The notes: generated by a model not told the origin, from the sequence alone. Positions 20,349-29,445 are shown, counted from the stretch's first letter. The stretch is DNA of 64,000 bases from Sporosarcina sp. FSL K6-2383 (GCF_038618305.1 NZ_CP152017.1:3353501-3417500), one strand, 5' to 3'. Made by a program: numbers and translations.

Positions 20349-21081
20349 TGTCGGCTTCCTCTGTCATCGCAATATACAAATCATCCAACGATGCACCCGG
20401 GCGTCCGAACGCTTTTCGCAAATCGTCCATCGTTCCTTCTGCGCGCACCCGTCCGTCATGCAATAAGATAATTCTGTCGCAATACTTTTCCGCCGTTGAT
20501 AAAACATGCGTTGACATGAGAACTGAAGCTCCACTGTCTTTGCGTTCCGTCATCTGTTCAAGTAGTGACTTAATACCGATGGGGTCCAAACCTACGAATG
20601 GCTCGTCAATAATGTATAACGAAGGATTGACAAGGAATGCACACATAATCATTACTTTTTGCCGCATCCCTTTTGAAAAATGTGCCGGGAACCAGTTCAA
20701 ACGCTTTTCCATCCGAAATTCATGCAATAAGATTTCTGAACGCGCTTCAAATACTTCTTTGTCCACCCCATAGGCCATCGCTGTTAACTCCAGATGTTCG
20801 CGCAGTGTCAGCTCCTCGTAGAGAATTGGCGTTTCAGGAATATACGTGAACGCCTTGCGATAGGTTTCAGGGTCTTCACTAAATGTCACGCCATTGACAC
20901 GGATTTCGCCGCTATGTGGATTCATCAATCCAATAATATGTTTAATAGTCGTACTTTTACCGGCTCCATTTAGGCCGATTAAACCAACAAGCTCACCATT
21001 TCCAATGTTAAATGATAAATCATGCAGGACAGGTTTACGTGTATAGCCGCCAGTTACATCTTTCATATCTAAAATTGTCAT
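20341..21081 (-). CDS. ecsA: ABC transporter ATP-binding protein EcsA
   Basis: 246-residue ATPase: Walker A GLNGAGKST, signature SKGMRQK (a relaxed LSGGQ variant usual for EcsA), Walker B LYIIDEP and H-loop STHVLS. I start at the ATG at 21081 because the N-terminus then reads MTILDMKDVTGGYTRKPV, the known EcsA beginning, with GGGGGAT just upstream. The frame runs to 21141 without a site. First gene of the operon, divergent from hit across repeat copy A. Confidence 0.95.
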   Translation of the reverse strand: MTILDMKDVTGGYTRKPVLHDLSFNIGNGELVGLIGLNGAGKSTTIKHIIGLMNPHSGEIRVNGVTFSEDPETYRKAFTYIPETPILYEELTLREHLELTAMAYGVDKEVFEARSEILLHEFRMEKRLNWFPAHFSKGMRQKVMIMCAFLVNPSLYIIDEPFVGLDPIGIKSLLEQMTERKDSGASVLMSTHVLSTAEKYCDRIILLHDGRVRAEGTMDDLRKAFGRPGASLDDLYIAMTEEADNE

Positions 21082-21147
21082 GTCCATCCCCCATTCATCT
21101 TGCTCTAGTTTAACAAAAAATGTTTTAAAATGCTTTTCCACTCATCT

Positions 21148-21290
21148 GCTGATTCAAGATCAATCACGCCTCGGCGTGATTGCGTCCGGATTTTTTTCGA
21201 GCTTGCTCGAAAAGCCCCCCCTAAAAATCCGTGACATCCGCCGGAGGCTTAACTTGAATCAGCAGAGGCCTTCTGCTGATTCAAGTTAAA
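21148..21290 (+). repeat. Intergenic structured repeat, copy A (complete, compact)
   Basis: Layout: left palindrome ATCACGCCTCGGCGTGAT (21162-21179), TGCGTCCGGA, an inner hairpin (TTTTCGAGC TTGC TCGAAAA), core CCGTGACATCCGCCGGAGG, then a 17-bp inverted pair TTAACTTGAATCAGCAG / CTGCTGATTCAAGTTAA closed by a short loop. Copies B (24056), C (47607), D (12309) and E (55170) share the plan. Lies between the ecsA start and the hit gene, whose promoter must lie at or after its right end. Confidence 0.8.
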
Positions 21291-21330
21291 TTATGCTACA
21301 CTTGTCTCATTAATGAAAGGAAGTGCCAAA

Positions 21331-21765
21331 ATGACTGCATGTATTTTTTGTAAAATCATTGAAGGAACCATTCCGAGCATGAAAGTATATGAGGACGATC
21401 ATGTCTATGCCTTCATGGATATTATGCCCGCCTCGAAAGGACATGTCCTACTCGTTCCCAAAACACATTGTGAAAACATCTATGATATGACAGAACAGCA
21501 AGCGTCACAACTATTTGCGGTTGCACCTAAAATTGCTAATGCTATCCAAGCTGAATTCAATCCTAAAGGCATGAACCTACTACAAAACAATGGCGCTTTT
21601 GCCGGACAAGCCGTATTCCATTTCCACCTGCACTTTATCCCACGTTACGACGAAGCGGATGGCTTCAATTTGGCTGTTAAAACAAATGACACAGCCTATA
21701 CTGCTGAACAAATCACAGAATTTTCCGTAGGTATTCGTGGAAAACTAGGAATCCAAGCTTGCTAA
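21331..21765 (+). CDS. hit: HIT-family protein Hit
   Basis: 144 residues, histidine-triad nucleotide hydrolase. The triad HFHLHF (H-x-H-x-H) is near residue 100, and the N-terminus has CIFCKI, the zinc-binding Cys pair usual for Hint-like proteins. Start at the ATG at 21331, 9 nt after AAAGGA; an upstream ATG at 21313 lies before that site. Divergent from ecsAB, as in B. subtilis. Physiological substrate unknown. Confidence 0.94.
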   Translation: MTACIFCKIIEGTIPSMKVYEDDHVYAFMDIMPASKGHVLLVPKTHCENIYDMTEQQASQLFAVAPKIANAIQAEFNPKGMNLLQNNGAFAGQAVFHFHLHFIPRYDEADGFNLAVKTNDTAYTAEQITEFSVGIRGKLGIQAC

Positions 21766-21795
21766 CTGACTGAATATAATGTATGATTCATAGTA

Positions 21796-21836
21796 AGTTT
21801 TTCGCTGTCGATCACGAGGATACGTCAGGAAAAACT
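21796..21836 (+). promoter_or_regulatory. Leader hairpin upstream of trpP
   Basis: AGTTTTTC (21796-21803) pairs with GAAAAACT (21829-21836), and the stem can continue inward with CTGTCG / CGTCAG (one mismatch). No T-run follows, so it is not an obvious terminator of hit. It sits 30 nt before the possible TRAP site and may be part of the trpP leader. Confidence 0.4.
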
Positions 21837-21844
21837 CATAATAC

Positions 21845-21867
21845 TAGTCGAGTTGAGGAGAGATGAG
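21845..21867 (+). promoter_or_regulatory. Candidate TRAP-binding triplets over the trpP ribosome-binding site
   Basis: TAG, GAG, GAG, GAG and GAG triplets at 21845, 21850, 21855, 21858 and 21865 cover the Shine-Dalgarno region up to the ATG at 21870. In B. subtilis, TRAP-tryptophan binds spaced (G/U)AG repeats over the trpP start and blocks translation. Here only about five triplets are clear, fewer than the usual nine to eleven, and spacing is uneven. Confidence 0.4.
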
Positions 21868-21869
21868 AA

Positions 21870-22418
21870 ATGAATACGAAAAATCTTGTGTTAATGGCGT
21901 TGTTGGTCGCGGTAGGTGCTGCATTGTATTTAATCATTCCAGGTTACGGTGAAGGTATGAAGCCCGATTTCATGCTAACGATGATGTTTATCGGTATATT
22001 ACTTTTCCCACAAACAAAGAATGTATTTTTACTAGCTGTCACAACGGGCGTGATATCTGGTCTATTCTCCAGTTTCCCTGGTGGTTTCGTCCCTAATATC
22101 GTTGACAAATTTGTCACTGCATTTGTGATTTATGCCCTTGTTATTACATTTAAAAAGTTCACTGGTAACATGATAGCTACAACTATCATGACTGGCATAG
22201 GAACTATTCTATCAGGTAGTATTTTCCTATCAGTTGCACTTTTTCTTCTTGGTGTAACAATCCCTGGATTTGCATCTCCTATGGTAGCTTTCACAACATT
22301 ATTCGTAGCCGTTGTCCTTCCGGCAATCGCTATGAATTGTATCGCATTTTTCATCATCTATCCGATTGTCAAAGGCTTGATGAAGCGAACTTCATTCAAA
22401 ACAGTATTATCCAATTAA
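21870..22418 (+). CDS. trpP: Tryptophan transporter TrpP
   Basis: 182-residue membrane protein (about five spans) of the tryptophan transporter TrpP/YhaG family; the motif GMKPDFMLTMMFIGILLFP near residue 30 and the C-terminal YPIVKGLMKRTSF match. Probably works as the substrate-specific unit for tryptophan uptake. Located after hit, with its own leader and terminator. The GAGGAG site gives a good start. Confidence 0.93.
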   Translation: MNTKNLVLMALLVAVGAALYLIIPGYGEGMKPDFMLTMMFIGILLFPQTKNVFLLAVTTGVISGLFSSFPGGFVPNIVDKFVTAFVIYALVITFKKFTGNMIATTIMTGIGTILSGSIFLSVALFLLGVTIPGFASPMVAFTTLFVAVVLPAIAMNCIAFFIIYPIVKGLMKRTSFKTVLSN

Positions 22419-22430
22419 TAGCCATCTACA

Positions 22431-22463
22431 AGCTTTCCGCAATTTACGCGGAAAGTTTTTTTA
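22431..22463 (+). terminator. Terminator of trpP
   Basis: 8-bp stem CTTTCCGC / GCGGAAAG (22433-22440, 22448-22455), then seven T residues. Confidence 0.9.
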
Positions 22464-22591
22464 TTTTTTACTACATCCTCCGGCAAGTTTCACTGATGAA
22501 AGTTTCAGTTCTGGATTGCCCAGATTGCGCTTCCATGTTTTAATAATGATATAAGATAAATACTATTCACTAAGAAAGGAGTGCCTTCCAA

Positions 22592-22954
22592 ATGAAAGCA
22601 TCTACATTTTTCCTCGGACTCGTGGCAGGCTCTGTTGCAGCCGCAGTAACCGTACTATATTCGGCTCCTCAATCGGGAAACGAACTGCGAAAAACCGTTA
22701 AAAACGCAACAACTGATATGAAAAGCAAATTTCAAGACGTCAAAGGCTGCGTCGATGATTTGAAGGATTCCATCGCCCACCTAACGAAGGAAGCCAAAGA
22801 AGCCATTCCAGTTGCAATTGACGGCATTAAAGGCTCTGTTGAACAATGGCAACAAGCAACTGAACCGAACAAGGAACGAATGGAAAAAGAAATTGCGGCT
22901 ATTCAAAAAGCACTTGAAGAGCTTGAACAATCACTTGCTGCACAACAAAAATGA
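22592..22954 (+). CDS. yhaH: YtxH-domain protein (YhaH-like)
   Basis: 120 residues: an N-terminal hydrophobic segment with small residues (FFLGLVAGSVAAAVTVLY) then an amphipathic, Lys/Glu-rich helical tail, the YtxH plan (general-stress proteins in B. subtilis). Membrane-anchored with a cytoplasmic helical tail is the likely topology. AAGAAAGGAG precedes the ATG. I found no convincing SigB promoter upstream, so stress control cannot be claimed. Confidence 0.85.
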   Translation: MKASTFFLGLVAGSVAAAVTVLYSAPQSGNELRKTVKNATTDMKSKFQDVKGCVDDLKDSIAHLTKEAKEAIPVAIDGIKGSVEQWQQATEPNKERMEKEIAAIQKALEELEQSLAAQQK

Positions 22955-22961
22955 TTCAACT

Positions 22962-22994
22962 GGTTATCCATATCTACTTGGATAACCTTTTTTA
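22962..22994 (+). terminator. Terminator of yhaH
   Basis: 9-bp stem GGTTATCCA / TGGATAACC, followed by TTTTTTATT. Confidence 0.9.
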
Positions 22995-22998
22995 TTAA

Positions 22999-23030
22999 TA
23001 AAAAATCTGTGACATCCGGTCGGAATTCTG
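22999..23030 (+). repeat. Possible decayed core of the structured repeat family
   Basis: AAAATCTGTGACATCCGG-TCGGA resembles the family core (ATCTGTGACATCYGCCGGAGG at 47735-47757). No paired arms are left. The remaining sequence to 23070 shows nothing further. Confidence 0.4.
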
Positions 23031-23072
23031 GTTCCATTTGAGCTCAGATAAAAGTTTTTTTGCAATTCTTAC

Positions 23073-23101
23073 TTTTCTCTTCTTTGCTTTCCTGCTATAA
23101 T
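23073..23101 (+). promoter_or_regulatory. Promoter of scoC (extended -10)
   Basis: TGCTATAAT is a perfect extended -10 (23093-23101) with a weak -35 TTTTCT 17 nt upstream. It precedes the GTG start by 37 bp. Confidence 0.6.
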
Positions 23102-23137
23102 AAAAGAAATGAAGCTAACTAGAAAGAAGGTGACTCT

Positions 23138-23737
23138 GTGCCAGAACAAAAGTTTTCCCAAAAGGACGCAATGATTTTCAGCCAACGCGTTGCACAAATG
23201 TCAAAAGCGCTTTGGAAAGCAGTCGAAAAAGATTGGCAGAATTGGATCAAACCTTATGATTTGAATATTAATGAGCACCATATTTTATGGATTTCATACC
23301 ATCTTCAGGCTGCCACAATTTCTGATATCGCTAAATTTGGAGTCATGCATGTCTCAACTGCATTTAACTTCTCGAAAAAACTAGAACAACGCGGATACTT
23401 AGTCTTCTACAAAAAAGATGAAGATCGACGTAATACATATGTTTCCGTAACAGCAGAAGGAGAGAGACTGCTCCTTGAAATGAATGATAATTATTTTAAC
23501 TCAGAACGAGATATTTTAGAGGGTTCGCTCCCTATTAAGGAGCTTTACGGGAAATTCCCTGAGTTTCTTGAAGTAAAATCCGTGATTCGTAATATTTACG
23601 GGGAAGATTTCATGGAGATTTTCGAACAAGGCTTTAAAAATCTTGAAAACTCGTTTGATAACCAACGAGAGGCGTCTCCAACGGATCAACAGAGAGAAAG
23701 TAACCCATCACTCTCTACTCCTTCCGATGAAAAATAA
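23138..23737 (+). CDS. scoC: Transition-state regulator ScoC/Hpr (MarR family)
   Basis: 199 residues. A winged-helix MarR domain (about residues 10-140) with helix-turn-helix [24 protein letters not shown] and wing [15 protein letters not shown], followed by a polar, low-complexity tail. In B. subtilis ScoC represses exoprotease, peptide-transport and sporulation genes and activates few. Start is GTG at 23138 with AAGAAGGTGA 5 nt upstream. It lies between yhaH and prsA as in B. subtilis. Confidence 0.95.
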   Translation: MPEQKFSQKDAMIFSQRVAQMSKALWKAVEKDWQNWIKPYDLNINEHHILWISYHLQAATISDIAKFGVMHVSTAFNFSKKLEQRGYLVFYKKDEDRRNTYVSVTAEGERLLLEMNDNYFNSERDILEGSLPIKELYGKFPEFLEVKSVIRNIYGEDFMEIFEQGFKNLENSFDNQREASPTDQQRESNPSLSTPSDEK

Positions 23738-23797
23738 TTTCTTTTCATACAGTCTTCTGCTATGATTACCTTGTTAAGTTGAAGGGGAGGAATGGAC

Positions 23798-23983
23798 TTG
23801 ATCCTTGTAATAACAATTCTGTTCTCATTATTTTACTTGTTCCAAATCAATAAGATGACATATGCGCTATGTGAATCACGGGAAATTCCCGAGGAGAAGC
23901 AGCCGAAGATCTATAAAACGGTTAACATTCTTGTCACCATTTTGATTTTATCTTTCTATGTCGAAATCCTATTGAATGTCTAA
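23798..23983 (+). CDS. Small two-span membrane protein
   Basis: About 61 residues with two predicted membrane helices (residues about 1-17 and 40-60) joined by a charged loop (CESREIPEEKQPKIYK). No family recognised. Two starts compete: ATG at 23792 lies only 1 nt after GGGGAGG, whereas TTG at 23798 has an ideal 7-nt spacing, so I prefer TTG. Located between scoC and a terminator. Confidence 0.7.
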   Translation: MILVITILFSLFYLFQINKMTYALCESREIPEEKQPKIYKTVNILVTILILSFYVEILLNV

Positions 23984-23998
23984 AAATAATGCATACAG

Positions 23999-24038
23999 AA
24001 AAGTCCATTCCCTTTTTCGGGAAATGGACTTTTTACAT
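23999..24038 (+). terminator. Terminator after the small membrane protein gene
   Basis: AAAAGTCCATT-CC / GG-AAATGGACTTTT around a T-rich loop, followed by TTAC. Confidence 0.85.
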
Positions 24039-24055
24039 TGTTTAGGCCTCTTGGT

Positions 24056-24315
24056 ATCAATTACGCCCCGGCGTAATTGCGTCGGGATTTTGAATTGTGC
24101 ATATCTAAGTGCCTTAATTTCTGCAAAAAACGCAGAAACACGGCAAATCGAACCCTTTGCTGTTCAATTCACAATTAACTCTCCTCAAAATCCCTGACAT
24201 CCGCCGGAGGCTTAACTTGAATCAGCAGGGAGTTTGGACTCCCTCAGATTGAAATACTTTCTGGCTTTCATCCCGCCACTTATGGAAGTGGCGGACTTCT
24301 GCTGAATCATGTTAA
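24056..24315 (+). repeat. Intergenic structured repeat, copy B (long)
   Basis: Left palindrome ATTACGCCCCGGCGTAAT (24060-24077), TGCGTCGGGA, a middle region with an inner hairpin (TTTCTGC / GCAGAAA), core CTGACATCCGCCGGAGG, arm TTAACTTGAATCAGCAG, an inner hairpin CCGCCACTT-ATGG-AAGTGGCGG and closing arm CTGCTGAATCATGTTAA. The last TTAA also supplies the stop codon of the yjcZ-like gene on the minus strand. Same plan as copy E at 55170. Confidence 0.8.
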
Positions 24316-24404
24316 TACAGGAAGGCTGCACCGACAATGATTAGTAAGATGAACAACACAACAATCAACGCGAAGCCCGAAGAACCTTGGTTATATCCGC
24401 TCAT
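24312..24404 (-). CDS. YjcZ-family small spore protein
   Basis: 30 residues: MSGYNQGSSGFALIVVLFI followed by more hydrophobic residues and ending AAFLY. The glycine/asparagine-rich head and single hydrophobic helix are typical of the YjcZ/YtrI-type tiny sporulation membrane peptides of Bacillales. AGAGGGGGTG lies upstream of the ATG at 24404. The stop codon lies in the right end of repeat copy B. A longer reading of the frame, to 24644, crosses the prsA promoter and is not credible. Confidence 0.8.
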   Translation of the reverse strand: MSGYNQGSSGFALIVVLFILLIIVGAAFLY

Positions 24405-24482
24405 TGGAGCACCCCCTCTCTCTCTCTGTATCCTATGCATCACTTTTGTGCTGTTATAGGCAAATTCTCTGGGGGAACCTTT

Positions 24483-24511
24483 TTGTTTTCGATGCGTTTT
24501 TATGATATAGT
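24483..24511 (+). promoter_or_regulatory. prsA promoter
   Basis: TTGTTT (24483-24488), 17 nt, TATAGT (24506-24511) with an extended TGA before the -10. It lies 38 bp upstream of the prsA start. Confidence 0.7.
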
Positions 24512-24549
24512 GTCTACTGTTGCACATAAAAGTTAGGGGAGAATTTAAA

Positions 24550-25422
24550 ATGAAAAAAACTGTTTTGGCACTTACAATGGCCGCATCTGTTCTTGCACTT
24601 TCAGCATGTAGTGATAAAAATACCACTGATGAAGCAATTATCACTTCTAAAATTGGTGATATTACAAAAAATGAATTTTATGAAGAAATGAAAAGCGCAG
24701 GTGGCGAACAAGTCCTTCTACAAATGACTGTCGAGAAGGTACTTAACGATAAATATAGCGTTTCGGACCAAGACGTTGAAGATAAGTTTAAAGAAATTGA
24801 AGAACAGTATGGTGAAAGCCTTGACATGGTCCTTGCTCAACAAGGTCTAACAAAGGAAACCCTCAAAAAACAACTTCGATTTGAGCTGTTAAATAACAAA
24901 GCAGTTACTGAAGATATCGAAGTAACCGCTGAAGAAATTGCAAATCACGTAAAAGAACTCAACACCGAATTACATGTTAGACATATTTTAGTTGAAGATG
25001 AAGAAACAGCACTTGAAGTGACCAAAAAGCTTGAAGGCGGAGCAGACTTTTCCGATCTTGCAAAAGAATTTTCAACTGACCCAGGTTCTAAAGATAACGG
25101 TGGCGAATACGAATGGTTTGGTTTCGGCAAGATGGTTCCAGAATTTTGGACTGCTGCTTACAATTTAGAGCCTAGCCAAATTAGCGAGCCTGTACAATCA
25201 TCACACGGGTTTCACGTCATCGAAACACTTGGCAAGCGCGATGTTGAAAAAGATAAAGAAGCAAAAGTAGATGAAGACCAAATCCGTCAACAACTAGCTC
25301 TTGAAAAAGCGGGCGAAAACGCTGCCTTCGAAAAAGTTGCACAATTGATTAAAGAAGCAGATATTAAAGTAAAAGATACAGATTTAAAAGCTGTTTTAGA
25401 CATTTTCAAGGATAAAGAATAA
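24550..25422 (+). CDS. prsA: Foldase lipoprotein PrsA (parvulin PPIase)
   Basis: 290 residues. Lipoprotein signal peptide with lipobox L-S-A-C (Cys20), so it is processed by Lgt and Lsp and anchored on the outer face of the membrane. A central parvulin/rotamase domain (about 130-225; LHVRHILV, FSTDPGSKDNGGEYEWFG, SSHGFHVIETL) flanked by helical chaperone segments. It folds secreted proteins. Start is the ATG at 24550 after AGGGGAGA. Overlap with the ScoC neighbourhood matches B. subtilis. Confidence 0.96.
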   Translation: MKKTVLALTMAASVLALSACSDKNTTDEAIITSKIGDITKNEFYEEMKSAGGEQVLLQMTVEKVLNDKYSVSDQDVEDKFKEIEEQYGESLDMVLAQQGLTKETLKKQLRFELLNNKAVTEDIEVTAEEIANHVKELNTELHVRHILVEDEETALEVTKKLEGGADFSDLAKEFSTDPGSKDNGGEYEWFGFGKMVPEFWTAAYNLEPSQISEPVQSSHGFHVIETLGKRDVEKDKEAKVDEDQIRQQLALEKAGENAAFEKVAQLIKEADIKVKDTDLKAVLDIFKDKE

Positions 25423-25436
25423 TATTTTCCGCATAT

Positions 25437-25495
25437 AGAAAGGGCTATCCGGAAAGTCAGTGAAAACTGATTTCCTGGATAGCCCTTTCTTCATA
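25437..25495 (+). terminator. Terminator of prsA
   Basis: Long interrupted stem: AGAAAGGGCTATCC / GGATAGCCCTTTCT with an inner TCAGT / ACTGA helix. Followed by TCAT only, so the T-run is weak on the plus strand. Next, 25500-25609 is GC-richer, has no ORF with a start site and contains CGGCGCTTGCGGATGCC, which I cannot assign. Confidence 0.75.
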
Positions 25496-25609
25496 TCTAT
25501 TGAATAAAAGAATCTTCCGAACAACGCTCGGCGCTTGCGGATGCCTCCCGCTGTAAGGCGCCTTCGCTGAAGAGTAGACAAAAACCACAAGTTTACTTTG
25601 TATTGATTG

Positions 25610-26548
25610 TTACTCAAAAGATGGTTTATAAAATGAACGATTATCAAGCGGGAAGATTCGCTCTGTGAATTCACCTGGCTCAGTTTTCCCTAGCGCACGA
25701 TCTAACATATTCATCTTCGCATCGATATTGTCGATGTAGTGAAGAATTTCCGCCTCTTTCAGCATCGGTCGTTTCGGGCTTCCCCATTCTTCCTTGCCGT
25801 GGTGAGACAATACCATATGTTGCAACAGCATGACTTCCTCACCTACGATTTCAAGTTCATCTGCCGCTTTCGATATTTCATTGACCATTATCGTAATATG
25901 ACCAAGGAGATTCCCTTCGATTGTATATTGCGTAGCGATTGGCCCAGACAGCTCAATGACTTTCCCAACGTCATGCAAAATGATGCCTGCATACAGCAAA
26001 TCCTTATTAAGTGACGGATACAGATCCGCCAATGCTTTTCCTAGTTTAAGCATTGATACGACATGATCAATAAGCCCTGACACATAATCATGATGATTTT
26101 TTGTCGCTGCCGGGTAAGTCATGAAAGCCGTCTGGTGCTTTTTCAATAAATGGCGGGTAATTCGTTGAATATGCGGATTTTGCATTTCAAAGAAATACTG
26201 CATTAATTCCTCATACAATACTTCCTTACTTTTAGCAGATGAAGGAACGAGGTCAGCAATTGTTATGCCTTCATCCTCTTTAATGGGACGGATGCTTTTA
26301 ATACGCAATTGATTTTTACCACGGTATTCATGTAATTCGCCACCTACTTTTACAATTGTCGCTGCAGCATACGTCTTTGCCAGCTCATCTGTTGTATCCC
26401 ACAGCTTTGCTTCAATATCACTACTCTTATCCTGCAAAATTAGTGTCATAAATGGGCTACCTTGCGTCGTAACTCCTTTTATAGATTGCTTGATAAGCAA
26501 ATAGATATCTAGCGGCTCTCCTACTTTATAATCTGTCAGCTTTTTCAT
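25610..26548 (-). CDS. yhaM: 3'-5' exoribonuclease YhaM
   Basis: 312 residues: an N-terminal OB-fold (about 12-90; [26 protein letters not shown]) and a C-terminal HD domain (about 155-280) with the metal-binding LHDVGK (His192-Asp193). B. subtilis YhaM degrades RNA 3' to 5'. Its start overlaps the stop of yhaN by four bases, and GGAGGT lies upstream within yhaN. Last gene of yhaO-yhaN-yhaM. Confidence 0.95.
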   Translation of the reverse strand: MKKLTDYKVGEPLDIYLLIKQSIKGVTTQGSPFMTLILQDKSSDIEAKLWDTTDELAKTYAAATIVKVGGELHEYRGKNQLRIKSIRPIKEDEGITIADLVPSSAKSKEVLYEELMQYFFEMQNPHIQRITRHLLKKHQTAFMTYPAATKNHHDYVSGLIDHVVSMLKLGKALADLYPSLNKDLLYAGIILHDVGKVIELSGPIATQYTIEGNLLGHITIMVNEISKAADELEIVGEEVMLLQHMVLSHHGKEEWGSPKRPMLKEAEILHYIDNIDAKMNMLDRALGKTEPGEFTERIFPLDNRSFYKPSFE

Positions 26549-29445
26549 AAAATATTTACCTCCTGTTCGCTTCCGATGTCGGAAACGTTTACTATTGTTG
26601 CATCCTGCCAGCGTTCCGTCATTTCTTTATGGCAGGTGAAATAAATGAACTGGTGACGCTGTTGTAGTTGATTGAGTAATTCAATCATACGCGAAAGTCG
26701 CTGTCCGTCAAAGTGGACGAATGGATCATCCATAATCATTGGAAATGGTGCTGTCTCTAGTATAGAAGCAGCCAATGCCAAACGCAGTGCAATATAAGCC
26801 TGCTCCTTTGTCGCTTGACTTAGCTCTATAATCGGATAACGCATTCCATCGACAGCTACTACCTCGAAATAACCAGTCCCCGTCACAATTAGCGATTCAT
26901 ATCGCCCACCTGTTAGCTCACAAAATAATTTTTCTGCAACGGTAAGCACCTCTGGTAGCTTTTTTTCCTTCAATTCCACCATCGTCCGCCTAATAGCCTC
27001 GGCAATCGCTTTGCGCTTAGACCATTGTTTTGCAAGTTCAGCGAGCTCGGCCTTTTTCATTTCAAATAATTGAAGTTTGCGTCCATAGGTTTCATCCGTT
27101 AGTAAATGATTTGTTTTATGAACGAGGCTCGCTTGTTCATTGATGAGTTCCTTGAGTTTTTCATCGACTACCAACTGCGCGTTATCGTTGTCAGACAGCT
27201 GCGTTACTACATTCTCCTCAGTCATTCCTTCTGGCACTTCCATAGTTCCATGCACATTCAGTTGTAGCTGTGTATCATTCAACTGCTCAGTCAGTCTTCC
27301 AACTTCCTGCACGATATGATTTGCTGCGTAAAATGCTTCGACCGTTTCGACCCCTGCTTCAACGAGTAATTGCTGAATTCGGTCTTGTAGCCTATCCGCT
27401 AGCTCAGTTGCTTCACCTAACATGTCTTTCTTATGCTTAGTGTTCACTTGCCATGATTTGAAGCTTTCCGTTTGTTCCTTTAACTGCACAAATTCCCTTC
27501 TAAGCATCTCATATAATGCTGCTTGTGGCACGCTTTTTCGCAGTACTTTTTCAACTTCCTGCACACGAATGGAGATATTGTTTTGCGTTATTTTTTGTCC
27601 ACTATTAATTTCTTCGATTTCCCTCGTTACTTCTTGAATTTGGCGAATGGAGCGCAATAATTCTGGAATAATTTCAGCTGATGGCAAACGTTCAAAACCG
27701 TACTCTTGTAAAAATTGACCCAGCTGATTTTCCAACTGTCTTCTATCGTCATGACCGTTATCGAGCTCCTGTACAAAGACCTGATGCTTGCGTTCAAGCT
27801 CATCAAAAGTCTGCTGCAGCCCCTCTTTTTCCCGTCGAGCACCTGCAATACGTTCCATCAGCTGCTCCATTTGCTGTTCTTGCCCTTCATACAAGGCGAC
27901 GAGACGTTCCATCTCCTGCATTTTCAGTGCATCACCGGCTTGTGAGCCTTGACGCTTCCACAAAAATACACCAGCTAGCCCACAAACAGCTCCTAGTATG
28001 ATAATAAGCCATTCTTTTTGAATAAAACCAATGAGCATACACGCGATAGCTAACACAACTAGCAAGGTAGGCATAACAACTACATTGTTAGCCCGTTGCC
28101 GTCCCCCCATCGCCACATAAGCTTTCGCCTCCGCGAGCTGCTGGCGAATGGTAGGCCATTGCTGGACACGCTCCAATTCCTCCGGCGAAGCCGCTGTTTG
28201 TTGTAGGTCGTGGAGTTTTGTTTTAACTACAACTAAATCATTTTCCAGTTGTGCAAGCTGACGCTCTGAATAGCCGATTTGCTGTTCACATGCTGCGAGG
28301 TCGGCTAATAGACGATGGATCTCTTCCTCCTTCTGTAAGGAGACATTCGCTTGCAGAAGCCGTTGCTCTGCCCGTTCGCCCTGTACACCTAATCTCCCCA
28401 TCAAGCGGCTTTTCACATCCGTTAAACGCTTTAATTCATCTGTGGCAGACCTCATTGCCACACACCAACCATGCCACTCCGCCTCTTTTGCCAATAAAAT
28501 CTCACTATCCACCAAACGATTAGCCGCCTGCTGCTCCGGCATTGTTGCCGTTAACTGTGCCAGTTCTTCTGACAATCTCCGCTTTGTTGCATCCGCTTCC
28601 GTCCATTTATCAACCAGCGCCTCATAACGTCGGATACCGTCTACTGGAAAATCAGTTACATGCAATTGCACTAACTTTGCTTCAAGAGCCACTTTCTTCT
28701 GATGTAAAGGGAGAAGCTGTCGTGTAATCGCTAGCTGCCCTGCCTGTTGCTGAAGTGTTTCGCGTCGTGCATATAAATCCTTCGATTGCGTGTCGATTTC
28801 TTGCAGTCGTTGAATTGCTGGTGCATACTCTGCCACTTTCCCTTGGGCATCTTTTAACTCCATTTCCAGCTCACGCAGTTCCATCATCTTGACATTCATC
28901 TCTGGAATTTTCCCAGACTTTTTGAACAGCTCCGCCATCTCTTTGTCCATTCTTTTTTCAAGCTGCAATAAGGATTCTACACCCGTCGTCCCCGAGGCAA
29001 GCAGCGTTCGACTCAGCTCTTCCTCGTCCATCTTGTCGAAGCCTTGTAGCTGCAACAAGGAAAATGAAAAGATTGATTCAAACGATGCTCGATCATATTG
29101 GCGCAGCAATATACTAAGTTCTTGTTCGCCACCCGTTGTTCCGTCTTCAAAATGGACAGTGACATCACCAGCTGATTTCCCACGAACACGTTCAACGATA
29201 CATTTGCCGTATCTTTCATCTACTACATGCACTTGTCCGCCATACTTGCCGCCTGATTTTGGTTCATAGCGTAGCAAGGTACTATTTTTCTGCGGGAAGC
29301 CAAAAAGGATATGCAGGATGAATTGCTGGATTGTTGTTTTTCCAGCCTCATTCTTCCCATATAAAACCGTCATACCTAAGCCAAAATCGATTGCGGCATT
29401 GTCATGTTTGCCAAATCCATAAATGATTAGCTTATCAATTTTCAT
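26545..29445 (-). CDS. yhaN: SbcC/RecF-type ATPase YhaN
   Basis: 966 residues. Walker [11 protein letters not shown] at 30-39 and a C-terminal signature/Walker B region ([20 protein letters not shown] ... [11 protein letters not shown]). Between them are long coiled coils broken near residue 460-500 by two hydrophobic segments ([36 protein letters not shown]), so unlike SbcC it is probably membrane-associated. It pairs with YhaO as a Rad50/Mre11-like complex; its exact substrate is unknown. Ten bases separate it from yhaO. Confidence 0.93.
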   Translation of the reverse strand: MKIDKLIIYGFGKHDNAAIDFGLGMTVLYGKNEAGKTTIQQFILHILFGFPQKNSTLLRYEPKSGGKYGGQVHVVDERYGKCIVERVRGKSAGDVTVHFEDGTTGGEQELSILLRQYDRASFESIFSFSLLQLQGFDKMDEEELSRTLLASGTTGVESLLQLEKRMDKEMAELFKKSGKIPEMNVKMMELRELEMELKDAQGKVAEYAPAIQRLQEIDTQSKDLYARRETLQQQAGQLAITRQLLPLHQKKVALEAKLVQLHVTDFPVDGIRRYEALVDKWTEADATKRRLSEELAQLTATMPEQQAANRLVDSEILLAKEAEWHGWCVAMRSATDELKRLTDVKSRLMGRLGVQGERAEQRLLQANVSLQKEEEIHRLLADLAACEQQIGYSERQLAQLENDLVVVKTKLHDLQQTAASPEELERVQQWPTIRQQLAEAKAYVAMGGRQRANNVVVMPTLLVVLAIACMLIGFIQKEWLIIILGAVCGLAGVFLWKRQGSQAGDALKMQEMERLVALYEGQEQQMEQLMERIAGARREKEGLQQTFDELERKHQVFVQELDNGHDDRRQLENQLGQFLQEYGFERLPSAEIIPELLRSIRQIQEVTREIEEINSGQKITQNNISIRVQEVEKVLRKSVPQAALYEMLRREFVQLKEQTESFKSWQVNTKHKKDMLGEATELADRLQDRIQQLLVEAGVETVEAFYAANHIVQEVGRLTEQLNDTQLQLNVHGTMEVPEGMTEENVVTQLSDNDNAQLVVDEKLKELINEQASLVHKTNHLLTDETYGRKLQLFEMKKAELAELAKQWSKRKAIAEAIRRTMVELKEKKLPEVLTVAEKLFCELTGGRYESLIVTGTGYFEVVAVDGMRYPIIELSQATKEQAYIALRLALAASILETAPFPMIMDDPFVHFDGQRLSRMIELLNQLQQRHQFIYFTCHKEMTERWQDATIVNVSDIGSEQEVNIL

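Noticed and set aside
22450..22592. SigB promoter before yhaH
   Set aside because: No GTTT-N12-15-GGGWAW pair was found at the right distance.
24312..24644. 110-residue version of the yjcZ-like ORF
   Set aside because: The upstream 80 codons overlap the prsA promoter and signal peptide antisense; only the last 30 residues have a ribosome-binding site and family resemblance.
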